Below, in pieces: positions 7,651 to 16,391 of a DNA stretch of 64,000 bases. Made by a program: the position numbers and the translations under genes. The stretch comes from Muriicola sp041358175 (GTDB taxonomy: Bacteria > Bacteroidota > Bacteroidia > Flavobacteriales > Flavobacteriaceae), in the NCBI RefSeq assembly GCF_041358175.1, contig NZ_JBGKBE010000006.1, forward strand, positions 62,001 through 126,000, written 5' to 3'. Under the pieces are notes generated by a model. It ran no database searches. It had not been told where the DNA came from and worked only from the letters and a program-made list of their open reading frames with translations. Position 1 is the first letter of the stretch; each line of letters starts with the position of its first letter.

Positions 7651-8274
7651 ATGACTTTTACAGACAAACATCTGGAACATCTCAATGCTCAATTCAGGGG
7701 AATTCCTACGGAAGAAATTATAGCCTGGGCACTTGAATATTCAAGACGACCTGTACTTACAACAAACTTTGGACCTTATTCCTCTTCTATTCTCCATGCA
7801 GTAACGGAAATAAAAAATGATGTGCCTGTCATCTGGTGTGATACGGGATACAATACAGAAGCAACGTATAGGCATGCTGAGCGGGTAATGGGGCAACTAG
7901 ACCTTAATATGAAAATTTATGTACCCAGACAATCTCGCGCCAGGCGAGAAATACTCATGGGTCAGCCATCAATCGATAACCCGGAACATCAGCAATTCAC
8001 GGAACAGGTAAAACTCGAACCCTTCAGACGCGCAATGCAGGAGCATCGGCCTGATGTGTGGTTTACCAATATCAGAAAAGGGCAGACTGCTTTTCGCGAT
8101 TCCCTGGATATACTCAGCATCAATAAAGACGGGATTTTAAAAGTGAGTCCGTTTTATTACTGGACAGATCTGGAATTGAAGGGGTACCTGAAACAACATC
8201 AGCTCCCTAACGAAATGGATTATTTTGATCCCACCAAGGTTTTGCAACATAGGGAGTGCGGCATTCACCTCTAG
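7651..8274 (+). CDS. cysH: Phosphoadenylyl-sulfate (PAPS/APS) reductase family protein
   Basis: A 207-residue member of the sulfonucleotide reductase family, which reduces activated sulfate to sulfite with thioredoxin. The core has the substrate-binding segment TNFGPYSSSILHAV, an arginine-rich loop and the C-terminal catalytic cysteine motif ECGIHL at the very end. It lacks the paired cysteines that hold a 4Fe-4S cluster in APS-type enzymes, so PAPS is the more likely substrate. ATP sulfurylase and sulfite reductase genes are not next to it. The gene stands alone between an Rrf2 gene and a SAM riboswitch, with its own promoter and two candidate operators. It would feed sulfide to the two sulfhydrylases upstream. 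Confidence 0.85.
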   Translation: MTFTDKHLEHLNAQFRGIPTEEIIAWALEYSRRPVLTTNFGPYSSSILHAVTEIKNDVPVIWCDTGYNTEATYRHAERVMGQLDLNMKIYVPRQSRARREILMGQPSIDNPEHQQFTEQVKLEPFRRAMQEHRPDVWFTNIRKGQTAFRDSLDILSINKDGILKVSPFYYWTDLELKGYLKQHQLPNEMDYFDPTKVLQHRECGIHL

Positions 8275-8374
8275 AGTTTCAGACAATTTACTTCCCTAAA
8301 AAGTCTGTATTTTACTTGTTTATAACTACAGAGTGACCTTTCTTTGTTATTGTTCATTAACACACTGAAAATTA

Positions 8375-8478
8375 GTTATCAAGAAAGGTGGAGGGACTAG
8401 ACCCGCTGAAACCTTAGCAACCCTTTATCCAGTAAAGAAGGTGCTACATTCTATCCCGCTGAAGGCTGGACAGATAAC
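8375..8478 (+). ncRNA. SAM-I (S-box) riboswitch upstream of split metH
   Basis: GTTATC (8375-8380) and GATAAC (8473-8478) form P1 around the same conserved core as the first riboswitch (AAGGTGGAGGGACTAGACCC, GCAACC, GGTGCTACATTCTA, GGACAG), with a different P3/P4 loop content. It controls the methionine synthase/metF operon in response to SAM. Ninety-seven nucleotides separate it from the chosen metH start, including the strong hairpin at 8526-8552. Confidence 0.96.
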
Positions 8479-8525
8479 AAACATTTAAGGTACAACCCTT
8501 TCCTGCTTCTTGATATTTTATTTTT

Positions 8526-8552
8526 GATTTTCGGTAATGATTACCGAAGATC
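8526..8552 (+). promoter_or_regulatory. 12-bp hairpin between SAM riboswitch and metH start
   Basis: GATTTTCGGTAA (8526-8537) pairs with TTACCGAAGATC (8541-8552) across a TGA loop: twelve pairs with one U-G wobble. There is no U run directly after it, so it is not a standard intrinsic terminator. It covers an upstream in-frame ATG (8537) and ends 23 nt before the chosen start at 8576, so it probably belongs to the riboswitch's expression platform, perhaps acting on translation. Confidence 0.6.
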
Positions 8553-8575
8553 TTAGGTGTACTATTAATTTTTCA

Positions 8576-9577
8576 ATGGCTCGGATAGAAGATATTTTAC
8601 AAGAGCGAATTCTTGTTTTAGACGGGGCAATGGGTACCATGCTTCAACAATACAATTTTACAGATTCAGATTTCCGTGGTGATCGGTTCAGGGAATGGAC
8701 GCATCCCCTGCAGGGAAATAACGACTTGCTTTCCCTTACCCAGCCTGCTGCGATTGCAGAAATACACAGGAAATACTTTGCCGCCGGAGCTGATATCGTA
8801 GAGACAAATACCTTTTCTTCAACGTCAGTTGCCATGGCAGACTACCATATGCAGGAACTGGTATATGAATTGAATTATGAATCGGCTCGTATAGCAAAGG
8901 AAGTTGCTGAAGAATTTACCCGGGAGGAACCCCACAAACCGAGATTTGTTGCCGGAAGTATGGGCCCTACCAACAAAACGGCGAGTATGTCTCCTGACGT
9001 AAACGACCCTGGATTTCGGGCCATTTCATTTGAGGAGCTCAGGAAGGCTTATTACGAACAAGCTACAGCTCTTTTAGATGGAGGAGTGGACCTCCTTCTG
9101 GTGGAAACTATTTTTGATACGCTTAATGCGAAAGCAGCATTATTTGCAATAGAAGAGATCAAAGAAGAACGCGGGATTGCCATTCCGGTGATGATCAGTG
9201 GCACTATCACGGATGCCTCAGGACGTACTCTTTCAGGACAGACAGCCGAATCTTTTTTAATATCAGTATCACACATTCCCTTCCTGTCGGTAGGTTTTAA
9301 TTGCGCGCTGGGAGCCAGTCAGTTAGTACCACACCTCCAGATCTTAGCCGCAAAGACATCATACCCGGTCTCGGCTCATCCCAATGCCGGTCTGCCCAAT
9401 GCCTTCGGAGAATACGACCAGAGTCCGGAGGAAATGGCTGTACAGATCAGGGAGTATCTCGAAAAAGACCTTGTAAATATTGTAGGGGGATGTTGTGGAA
9501 CCACCCCTGCCCATATCAATGCAATAGCGCGGTTGGTCGCAGAATATAACCCGAGAAAAGTACTATCACCGGCATGA
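8576..9577 (+). CDS. metH: Methionine synthase, homocysteine-binding module (split MetH, N-terminal part)
   Basis: A 333-residue homocysteine S-methyltransferase domain equal to the first module of cobalamin-dependent MetH. It has the ILVLDGAMGTMLQ start, the first zinc-ligand cysteine in FNCALGASQ and the zinc-binding pair in VGGCCGTTP. An ATG at 8537 is in frame, but that start lies inside the leader hairpin and adds 13 unconserved residues, so ATG 8576 is preferred. The stop overlaps the next start as ATGA, showing translational coupling to the gene for the remaining modules. The division of MetH into two genes is seen directly and is common in Bacteroidota. Confidence 0.94.
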   Translation: MARIEDILQERILVLDGAMGTMLQQYNFTDSDFRGDRFREWTHPLQGNNDLLSLTQPAAIAEIHRKYFAAGADIVETNTFSSTSVAMADYHMQELVYELNYESARIAKEVAEEFTREEPHKPRFVAGSMGPTNKTASMSPDVNDPGFRAISFEELRKAYYEQATALLDGGVDLLLVETIFDTLNAKAALFAIEEIKEERGIAIPVMISGTITDASGRTLSGQTAESFLISVSHIPFLSVGFNCALGASQLVPHLQILAAKTSYPVSAHPNAGLPNAFGEYDQSPEEMAVQIREYLEKDLVNIVGGCCGTTPAHINAIARLVAEYNPRKVLSPA

Positions 9578-12312
9578 CAAGTGATAAGCACCATATAACC
9601 AGGGATTCTTCCTCATTTCAGCTCGCATCAGAAAAGAGGCGTGAACGCAGACCGCTAAAACTCTCAGGCCTGGAGCCTCTGGTAATTACTCCTGAAAGCA
9701 ATTTTATCAATATTGGGGAACGAACCAATGTAGCCGGTTCCCGGAAGTTTCTTCGCTTGATAAAGGAAGGAAAGTTTGAGGAAGCCGTCGAAATTGCGAG
9801 GCACCAGGTAGAAGGTGGTGCCCAGATCATCGATGTGAATATGGATGATGGCCTGATCGACGGAAAGGAAGCAATGGTAAAATTTCTCAACCTGATCCTG
9901 GCAGAACCTGATATCGCCAGAGTGCCACTGATGATTGACAGTTCCAAATGGGAAATCCTCGAGGCCGGACTACAAGTTGCTCAGGGAAAATGCGTGGTAA
10001 ATTCCATCAGCCTTAAGGAAGGGGAGGAAGAGTTTATCCGGCAAGCAAAACTCATTAGACGATACGGGGCTGCTGTAATTATAATGGCTTTTGATGAACA
10101 GGGGCAGGCCGACACCTATGAACGCAGGCTTGAAATTGCAGGGAGATCGTATGACATCCTTGTCCATCAACTTAATTTTCCTGCTGAAGACATCATTTTT
10201 GATCTTAACGTATTTCCTGTAGCTACGGGGATGGAAGAACACAAACGCAATGCTGTCGACTTTATTGAGGCTACCCGCTGGGTGAGGGCAAACTTACCGC
10301 ACTGCAGCGTGAGTGGGGGAGTGAGTAATGTATCCTTTAGTTTTAGAGGGAATACTACGGTGCGAGAAGCTATGCATTCAGTCTTCCTGTTCCATGCCAT
10401 CAGGGCCGGGATGAATATGGGCATTGTAAACCCGGCTCTGCTGGAAGTTTACGATGATATTCCGGAAGATCTGCTTGAATATGTGGAGGATGTGATCCTG
10501 AACAGACGCCATGATGCCACTGAAAGGCTACTGGATTTTGCAGAAAAAGTGGTAGGTAAATCCAGGCAGAATAAAAAAGATCTCAGCTGGCGAAAAGAAT
10601 CCATTCAGGACAGAATTACAAAGGCACTGGTTAAGGGAATTGACGAGTATATCATTGAAGATGTAGAGGAGGCCAGAAAAAGTGCGGAAAGACCAATAGC
10701 AGTGATCGAAGGGCATCTGATGAACGGGATGAATGTAGTTGGTGACCTCTTTGGAAGTGGTAAAATGTTCCTTCCCCAGGTGGTAAAATCGGCCAGGGTT
10801 ATGAAAAAGGCCGTGGCCTACCTTACACCCTTTATCGAAGCATCCCAGGAGGGATCTGCACGTGGTTCGGCCGGGAAGATACTTTTAGCCACAGTAAAAG
10901 GAGATGTACACGATATAGGTAAAAACATTGTAAGTGTGGTCCTTGCATGCAATAATTACGAAATCATTGATTTAGGTGTCATGGTCCCACCGGAAAAGAT
11001 CATTCAGAAAGCCGTAGAACATCAGGTGGATATTATAGGGTTGAGCGGACTCATCACCCCCTCCCTAGATGAAATGGTATTTCTGGCAAAAGAGATGGAA
11101 CTACAGAATTTCAGTGTTCCATTACTAATTGGTGGTGCTACAACGAGCAAAGCCCATACAGCCGTTAAGATAGACCCTCAGTATAAAGCAGCTGTAGTCC
11201 ATGTCAATGATGCCTCCAGGGCTGTTACTGTGGTTGGGGATCTTCTTCAACCAGACCGCTCTGAAGGATATATAAAAGAATTAAAATCAAACTACGCCGA
11301 TTTTCGTGATAAATTTCTCGATCGGGGGAAACATAAAGAGTACATAAGTTTAGGGGAAGCGCGAAAGAACAAACTAGTTCTGTCTTGGAGTACGGCAGAA
11401 ATTACAGAACCAAAACAAATAGGAACACATGTCCTTGAAGAGGTAGACCTTAGTCTCCTGGAACCATTTATGGACTGGACTCCGTTTTTTCGAAGCTGGG
11501 ATCTCCATGGCAAATATCCCCATATTTTGAAAGATGAGATGGTGGGGGAGCAGGCAACCGGCTTGTTCGACGATGCAAAGGAGATGTTGAATACCATAAT
11601 TGAAAAAAGGCTTTTAAAGGCCAAGGCAGTTTTTGGTCTTTTTCCTGCAAATTCTATAAATGACGATGATATTGAAGTGCTGCTTAAACGCGAAAAGCCA
11701 GCTTATGTCTTTCGTACTTTAAGGCAGCAGATACGGAAAAAGAAAGGAGTGCCACACCTGGCACTTGCCGATTTTGTCGCTCCCAAATCATCCGGGATAC
11801 AGGACTATATAGGGTGTTTCTGTGTAACTGCAGGTTTTGGTACAGAAAAACTGGCCAGGAAATATGAAGCAGCTCTGGATGATTATAGTGCCATCATGGT
11901 GAAGGCTTTGGCCGATCGGCTGGCAGAGGCTTTAGCCGAATATCTGCACCGTGAGATCAGAACAGACTATTGGGGATATGCCCGGAGTGAATCCCTAACT
12001 AATGAAGATCTGATCCGGGAGGCATATAAGGGAATCCGGCCAGCCCCGGGATATCCTGCCTGCCCCGACCATCTTGAAAAGAAAACCATCTGGGAGATTC
12101 TGGATGTAGAGGAAACTATTGGAGTTACCTTAACCGAAAGTCTTGCGATGTGGCCTGCAGCCAGTGTCAGTGGCTACTATTTTGCTCACCCACAGGCCCG
12201 TTATTTTGGAGTTGGAAAAATTGCCGAGGATCAATTAGAGGACTATGCAAATCGTAAAGGAATTTCATTAAAGGAGGCTCGTAAATGGCTGGCACCGAAT
12301 CTGGCAGATTAA
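9574..12312 (+). CDS. metH: Methionine synthase, folate-, cobalamin- and SAM-binding modules (split MetH, C-terminal part)
   Basis: A 912-residue protein holding modules 2-4 of MetH. Residues about 35-320 are the pterin-binding methyltetrahydrofolate domain (NIGERTNVAGSRKF, DVNMDDGLIDG). Residues about 345-590 are the cap and cobalamin domains, with the B12-binding motif DVHDIGKN (His446 is the cobalt ligand). Residues about 590-900 are the reactivation domain with the SAM-binding segment RPAPGYPACPDH. It acts with the preceding protein to methylate homocysteine to methionine using B12. The 4-nt overlap with the first part and the metF gene 15 nt downstream define a tight methyl-transfer operon under the SAM riboswitch. 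Confidence 0.96.
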   Translation: MTSDKHHITRDSSSFQLASEKRRERRPLKLSGLEPLVITPESNFINIGERTNVAGSRKFLRLIKEGKFEEAVEIARHQVEGGAQIIDVNMDDGLIDGKEAMVKFLNLILAEPDIARVPLMIDSSKWEILEAGLQVAQGKCVVNSISLKEGEEEFIRQAKLIRRYGAAVIIMAFDEQGQADTYERRLEIAGRSYDILVHQLNFPAEDIIFDLNVFPVATGMEEHKRNAVDFIEATRWVRANLPHCSVSGGVSNVSFSFRGNTTVREAMHSVFLFHAIRAGMNMGIVNPALLEVYDDIPEDLLEYVEDVILNRRHDATERLLDFAEKVVGKSRQNKKDLSWRKESIQDRITKALVKGIDEYIIEDVEEARKSAERPIAVIEGHLMNGMNVVGDLFGSGKMFLPQVVKSARVMKKAVAYLTPFIEASQEGSARGSAGKILLATVKGDVHDIGKNIVSVVLACNNYEIIDLGVMVPPEKIIQKAVEHQVDIIGLSGLITPSLDEMVFLAKEMELQNFSVPLLIGGATTSKAHTAVKIDPQYKAAVVHVNDASRAVTVVGDLLQPDRSEGYIKELKSNYADFRDKFLDRGKHKEYISLGEARKNKLVLSWSTAEITEPKQIGTHVLEEVDLSLLEPFMDWTPFFRSWDLHGKYPHILKDEMVGEQATGLFDDAKEMLNTIIEKRLLKAKAVFGLFPANSINDDDIEVLLKREKPAYVFRTLRQQIRKKKGVPHLALADFVAPKSSGIQDYIGCFCVTAGFGTEKLARKYEAALDDYSAIMVKALADRLAEALAEYLHREIRTDYWGYARSESLTNEDLIREAYKGIRPAPGYPACPDHLEKKTIWEILDVEETIGVTLTESLAMWPAASVSGYYFAHPQARYFGVGKIAEDQLEDYANRKGISLKEARKWLAPNLAD

Positions 12313-12327
12313 ACAACAGCAAAAAGA

Positions 12328-13281
12328 ATGAAAGTAACCGAACATATAGAAAGGGCTGAAGGGGAAACCCTTTTTTCCTTTGAGATAATTCCGCCGGTAA
12401 AAGGGAGGAGTATACAGGAACTCTATGACAATATAAACCCTTTGATGGAGTTTAAGCCTCCATTTATAGACGTGACTACCTCACGGGAGGAATACGTATA
12501 CATAGACCGCGATGGCTTACTAGACAAGAAACTAACCAGGATGCGTCCCGGAACCGTGGGAATTTGTGCTTCAATAAAACATAAATACGATGTAGATACG
12601 ATTCCGCATGTGCTCTGTGGGGGATTTACAAAAGAGGAGACTGAATACCTTCTGGTAGATTGTCACTATCTAGGGATTGACAATGTCATGGCATTAAGAG
12701 GTGATGCTATGAAAGGAGAGCAGTATTTTGAACCTACGAAGGGAGGTCATAAATACGCGTCTGATTTGGTTAGTCAAATTAGAAACCTGAATTCCGGACA
12801 GTATCTTCACGAAGTGATCGAAACTGATAATTGTTCCGACTTTTGTATTGGTGTAGCAGGATATCCCGAGAAACATATGGAAGCTCCTTCCATGAAGACC
12901 GATCTGAAATGGCTTAAGAAAAAGGTCGATCTCGGAGCTCAATACATCGTAACTCAGATGTTTTTTGACAACCAAAAATACTTTGATTTTGTTACCGCAG
13001 CACGGGATGCAGGAATTGATGTACCCATCATTCCGGGAATTAAACCTATTGCCGTAAAAAGGCACCTCCAATTACTTCCTCAGGTTTTCCGGATTGATTT
13101 GCCCCAGGATCTTATCGAGGAAGTGGAGAAATGCAGGAATAACTCAGAAGTAAGACGAGTAGGAATTGAATGGGCCATCGATCAGTCAAAAGAACTCAAA
13201 GCAGCAGGAGCCCCAGTGCTACACTATTACTCTATGGGCAAAAGTGATAATATTAGGGAAATAGCGAAAGCAGTATTTTAA
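12328..13281 (+). CDS. metF: 5,10-methylenetetrahydrofolate reductase
   Basis: A 317-residue FAD-dependent TIM-barrel enzyme that makes the methyltetrahydrofolate used by MetH. Family marks are FSFEIIPPVKG with the catalytic glutamate near residue 22, NVMALRGDAMKGE, and the C-terminal AQYIVTQMFFDNQKYF and IIPGIKPI segments. Its length is normal. It follows the second metH gene by 15 nt, so it belongs to the same SAM-controlled operon and is probably its last gene: the next gene encodes an envelope protein and lies beyond a gap of about 57 nt. Confidence 0.96.
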   Translation: MKVTEHIERAEGETLFSFEIIPPVKGRSIQELYDNINPLMEFKPPFIDVTTSREEYVYIDRDGLLDKKLTRMRPGTVGICASIKHKYDVDTIPHVLCGGFTKEETEYLLVDCHYLGIDNVMALRGDAMKGEQYFEPTKGGHKYASDLVSQIRNLNSGQYLHEVIETDNCSDFCIGVAGYPEKHMEAPSMKTDLKWLKKKVDLGAQYIVTQMFFDNQKYFDFVTAARDAGIDVPIIPGIKPIAVKRHLQLLPQVFRIDLPQDLIEEVEKCRNNSEVRRVGIEWAIDQSKELKAAGAPVLHYYSMGKSDNIREIAKAVF

Positions 13282-13338
13282 TCCCCCTGGGATCAAGACA
13301 CGGTTACACCTGCCGAATAATTGCTATTTTTACGCCCC

Positions 13339-14436
13339 ATGAAAATCCGAATCTTACTTTTATGCCTGCTGTGCTTCTCCCTGGGCTATGCCCAACAGGA
13401 GGATTCCCCAGTCTACTGGAATATGGATGTAACGCCCTTTTACGGCTCTATCCTGTTGCACAATACAGACATATCTCATCTTATCAGAGAACATCCTTCG
13501 GGGGTTATTCTTGGCTTTAACAAGCAGACTTTCGGACATGAAGGGTGGGAGGCCCCTTTTAATTTTCCCGATACCGGCGTTTCAGTGGTGTATCAGGATA
13601 TGAAGAACAGTACCCTTGGACATAATCTGGGCGTTTATCTGCATTATAATTTTTATCTTTTGAAGCGCAAGCTGCAATTCCGCATCGGGCAGGGAGTAGC
13701 GTATAATACCAACCCGTACAATAAAGTGGAGAATTTCAGGAATAATGCTTATGGCTCGCATCTAATGAGTTCTACTTTTCTGGTCTTTAACTATCACAAG
13801 CCACGTCTCTATAAAAACCTGGGTGTAAAGGCCGGAATTTCCCTGATCCATTATTCCAATGCCAACGTAAAAGCACCTAATACCTCCACCAATACTTTTG
13901 CTTTTAACGCAGGCCTGATCTACGACCTCAGGGGTGATCCAAATGAGGAGTTTATACGAAAAGAACAACCCGAAATAAGGGAGTCAGTTAAGATGAATTT
14001 GGTTCTCAGAAGTGGAATTAATGAAAGTGATGTAATTAATTCAGGACAATATCCCTTTTATATTTTCTCGGCATATGCCGATAAACGCCTTGGAAAGTTT
14101 AGCGCTATTCAGTTGGGATCGGACGTATTTTACTCTAATTTTCTGAAAGAATTGATCCGATTTCAGTCCACCTCCTTTCCTGAACTTGAGGTGGATCCTG
14201 CAACCGACTTTAAGAGAGTGGGGATTTTTGTGGGGCATGAGTTGTTTATAAATAAGCTCAGTGTTATCACCCAACTGGGATACTATGTGTATTATCCCTT
14301 CGACTTTGAAGGGCAGGTATACAATCGGGTAGGAGTCAAACGATATTTCGGAGATAAATGGTTTGCCGCCCTCAGCCTCAAATCACATGCCGCAAAGGCT
14401 GAAGCCGTAGAATTGGGAATAGGAATCAGGTTATGA
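13339..14436 (+). CDS. Acyloxyacyl hydrolase / PagL-like lipid A deacylase family outer-membrane protein
   Basis: A 365-residue exported protein. ATG 13339 is preferred over an in-frame start at 13321 because it begins a clean signal peptide (MKIRILLLCLLCFSLGYAQ). The rest is rich in alternating beta-strand segments, as in an outer-membrane barrel. The segment HYSNANVKAPN resembles the His-x-Ser active-site neighbourhood of PagL lipid A 3-O-deacylases; annotated relatives in Flavobacteriia are called acyloxyacyl hydrolases. The last part (from about residue 225) is longer than in proteobacterial PagL. The stop overlaps the next start by 4 nt. Family is likely; the reaction is inferred. Confidence 0.65.
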   Translation: MKIRILLLCLLCFSLGYAQQEDSPVYWNMDVTPFYGSILLHNTDISHLIREHPSGVILGFNKQTFGHEGWEAPFNFPDTGVSVVYQDMKNSTLGHNLGVYLHYNFYLLKRKLQFRIGQGVAYNTNPYNKVENFRNNAYGSHLMSSTFLVFNYHKPRLYKNLGVKAGISLIHYSNANVKAPNTSTNTFAFNAGLIYDLRGDPNEEFIRKEQPEIRESVKMNLVLRSGINESDVINSGQYPFYIFSAYADKRLGKFSAIQLGSDVFYSNFLKELIRFQSTSFPELEVDPATDFKRVGIFVGHELFINKLSVITQLGYYVYYPFDFEGQVYNRVGVKRYFGDKWFAALSLKSHAAKAEAVELGIGIRL

Positions 14437-15200
14437 AAAGAGTAAGAGCACTTAAATATACGGCCGTTTTTGCTGCCCTGTTTTTTTCTGGCTGCAACGG
14501 AGATAATGTCCCCGATTGTTTTCAGAATGCAGGGGATCTGGTACAGGAGGAGGTAACACTGCCCGGATTTGAAAAAATTACCGTTTTTGAAGGAGTTCAA
14601 CTTGTGGTAAGATCAGGATCCCAACAGCAGGTGATCATAGAAACAGGGGAGTACCTGAGGGAAGAGGTCAGTGCCGTGGTGGAAGGTAATACCCTGATTT
14701 TACGAAATACCAATAATTGCAATCTCTTCCGGGAGTACGGGATAACTAAGGTTTTTGTAGCCTCCCCCAATATCAATGAAATCAGAAGTAGTACTGGTTG
14801 GCCGGTAAGAAGTGAGGGTACCCTGAATTTTCCCAACCTCACCCTGATCACAGAGAGCTTTAATAACCCTGAAACGGAAACTACAGACGGATCTTTTGAC
14901 ATGACTGTAGATGTACAGAATCTGCAACTAGTTGCCAATGGAATTGCCTATTTTAAATTAGCGGGGAATGCTGAGCGATTTAACACTACTATAGCAGCAG
15001 GGGACTCAAGGATTGAAGCCGAAGCCCTGCTGGCGGATGAAGTCATCGTCAACCACAGAGGGAGTAATGACATCCTGGTAAACCCTCAGCAAATTCTTAG
15101 GGGTGTGATTAGAGGAACGGGTGACGTGATCAGTTTTAACCGTCCGGACTCAGTTTCCGTGGAAGTGCTCTTCCGTGGGAAGTTGATTTACAACGACTAA
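14433..15200 (+). CDS. GIN-domain (DUF2807) lipoprotein
   Basis: A 255-residue predicted lipoprotein: signal peptide followed by the lipobox FFSGC with the lipidated cysteine near residue 21. The body is a putative auto-transporter adhesin head GIN domain (DUF2807), with the repeated beta-helix pattern seen in segments such as GFEKITVFEGVQLVVRSG. The function of the family is unknown; an envelope or surface role is inferred from the signal. It overlaps the PagL-like gene by 4 nt and is followed after 2 nt by a serine hydrolase, so the three are co-transcribed. A second GIN protein without a lipobox is at 37698-38372. Confidence 0.8.
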   Translation: MKRVRALKYTAVFAALFFSGCNGDNVPDCFQNAGDLVQEEVTLPGFEKITVFEGVQLVVRSGSQQQVIIETGEYLREEVSAVVEGNTLILRNTNNCNLFREYGITKVFVASPNINEIRSSTGWPVRSEGTLNFPNLTLITESFNNPETETTDGSFDMTVDVQNLQLVANGIAYFKLAGNAERFNTTIAAGDSRIEAEALLADEVIVNHRGSNDILVNPQQILRGVIRGTGDVISFNRPDSVSVEVLFRGKLIYND

Positions 15201-15202
15201 TA

Positions 15203-16282
15203 ATGGGATTTTTTACCAACATTCTAAAAGTGTTTTCAAAACAGACGTCTGAAAAGGATTTGGAAGATAATTCAGCACCCTTTTACCTGCCTTTTAATAC
15301 CTGGGTGGATGAATCTAAAGTACCGGGCTTGGCTGTTACCGTTCTGCACCGGGGGAAGAAGGTAATTCAAAAGGGTTTTGGATGGGCCGACATAGACCAA
15401 CGAATTCCAGTAGACCCGGAAACCATATTTAGAATAGCCAGTGCTTCCAAACCCATCGCTTCCATGGCCCTGGCAAAAATGGTAATGGAGAGGAAGATAG
15501 ATCTCGACAAGTCCTTTTACTCTTATGTCCCCTATTTTCCCAAAAAGGAATTCGACTTTAGTATACGGCAACTGGCGTCCCATACAGCCGGCATCAGAGG
15601 TTATAGAGGGAAGGAGTACGCCTTAAACAAACCGTATACCATCAAAGAGAGCCTGGAGTTATTTAAAAACGATCCCCTGCAATTCCGCCCGGGGACAGAT
15701 TACCTCTACAACAGTTTTGACTGGGTGCTTATCTCACTCGCTATGGAAGAAGTCAGTGGGATACCTTTTTCGGTCTATGTGCAGAAGGAAATCCTGAATC
15801 CTCTTGGAATGACAAATACCCTGGTAGAGGTTCCCGAAGAGAAGCCCAAAGGAAAGGCCATTCCTTATACCCGAACACTCTCGGGATTCCGCCCGTCTAT
15901 TCCTGTGGATAATCGCTATAAACTCGCAGGAGGCGGATACCTTTCCACATCCGAGGATCTTGCCAAACTGGGACAGGCGTATCTGGAAAACAGTCTGGTT
16001 TCCTCAGAGATCATGGCGGAATTTCTTACCCCACAAATGATTAATGGTAGTTCTACCTACTACGGCCTGGGAATGCAGGTAAGTATGGACAAAAACGGGC
16101 GTCCCTTTATAGGACATGTGGGCAATGGAGTAGGGGGATACAGTAACTTTTTTGTGTATCCCGAAGATGAGGTTGTGATATCCCTTTTGATTAATTGTAC
16201 AGATCCAAAGGTCCAGCCTGTACTTGACGACATAGTTCTTCCTTCTGTCCTGGATCATCTTTCCTCAGTATATCTTATTTGA
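15203..16282 (+). CDS. Serine hydrolase, beta-lactamase / penicillin-binding-protein-like (class C fold)
   Basis: A 359-residue protein of the beta-lactamase-related serine hydrolase family. The SxxK motif is Ser80-Ala-Ser-Lys83, the YxN-like motif is in YLYNSFDW, and HVGNGVGG takes the place of the KTG box, as in esterase- and DD-peptidase-like members. There is no clear signal peptide, so it may be cytoplasmic or exported by another route. Substrates of this broad family range from esters to D-amino peptides and cannot be told from the sequence. It is the third gene of the run starting at 13339. Confidence 0.85.
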   Translation: MGFFTNILKVFSKQTSEKDLEDNSAPFYLPFNTWVDESKVPGLAVTVLHRGKKVIQKGFGWADIDQRIPVDPETIFRIASASKPIASMALAKMVMERKIDLDKSFYSYVPYFPKKEFDFSIRQLASHTAGIRGYRGKEYALNKPYTIKESLELFKNDPLQFRPGTDYLYNSFDWVLISLAMEEVSGIPFSVYVQKEILNPLGMTNTLVEVPEEKPKGKAIPYTRTLSGFRPSIPVDNRYKLAGGGYLSTSEDLAKLGQAYLENSLVSSEIMAEFLTPQMINGSSTYYGLGMQVSMDKNGRPFIGHVGNGVGGYSNFFVYPEDEVVISLLINCTDPKVQPVLDDIVLPSVLDHLSSVYLI

Positions 16283-16391
16283 TAGGCAGTTTTATTAGGT
16301 TCATTCTAATTCGTTACCTTTAATTCGATAAAGCAATATCAATTAATCAGTTTACAATTTTTAAAATTAACTCTCTAACTCTTTTTTAGTT

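Noticed and set aside
8537..8575. Earlier ATG for the first metH gene
   Set aside because: It lies within the loop-proximal strand of the 12-bp leader hairpin and adds residues with no similarity to MetH.
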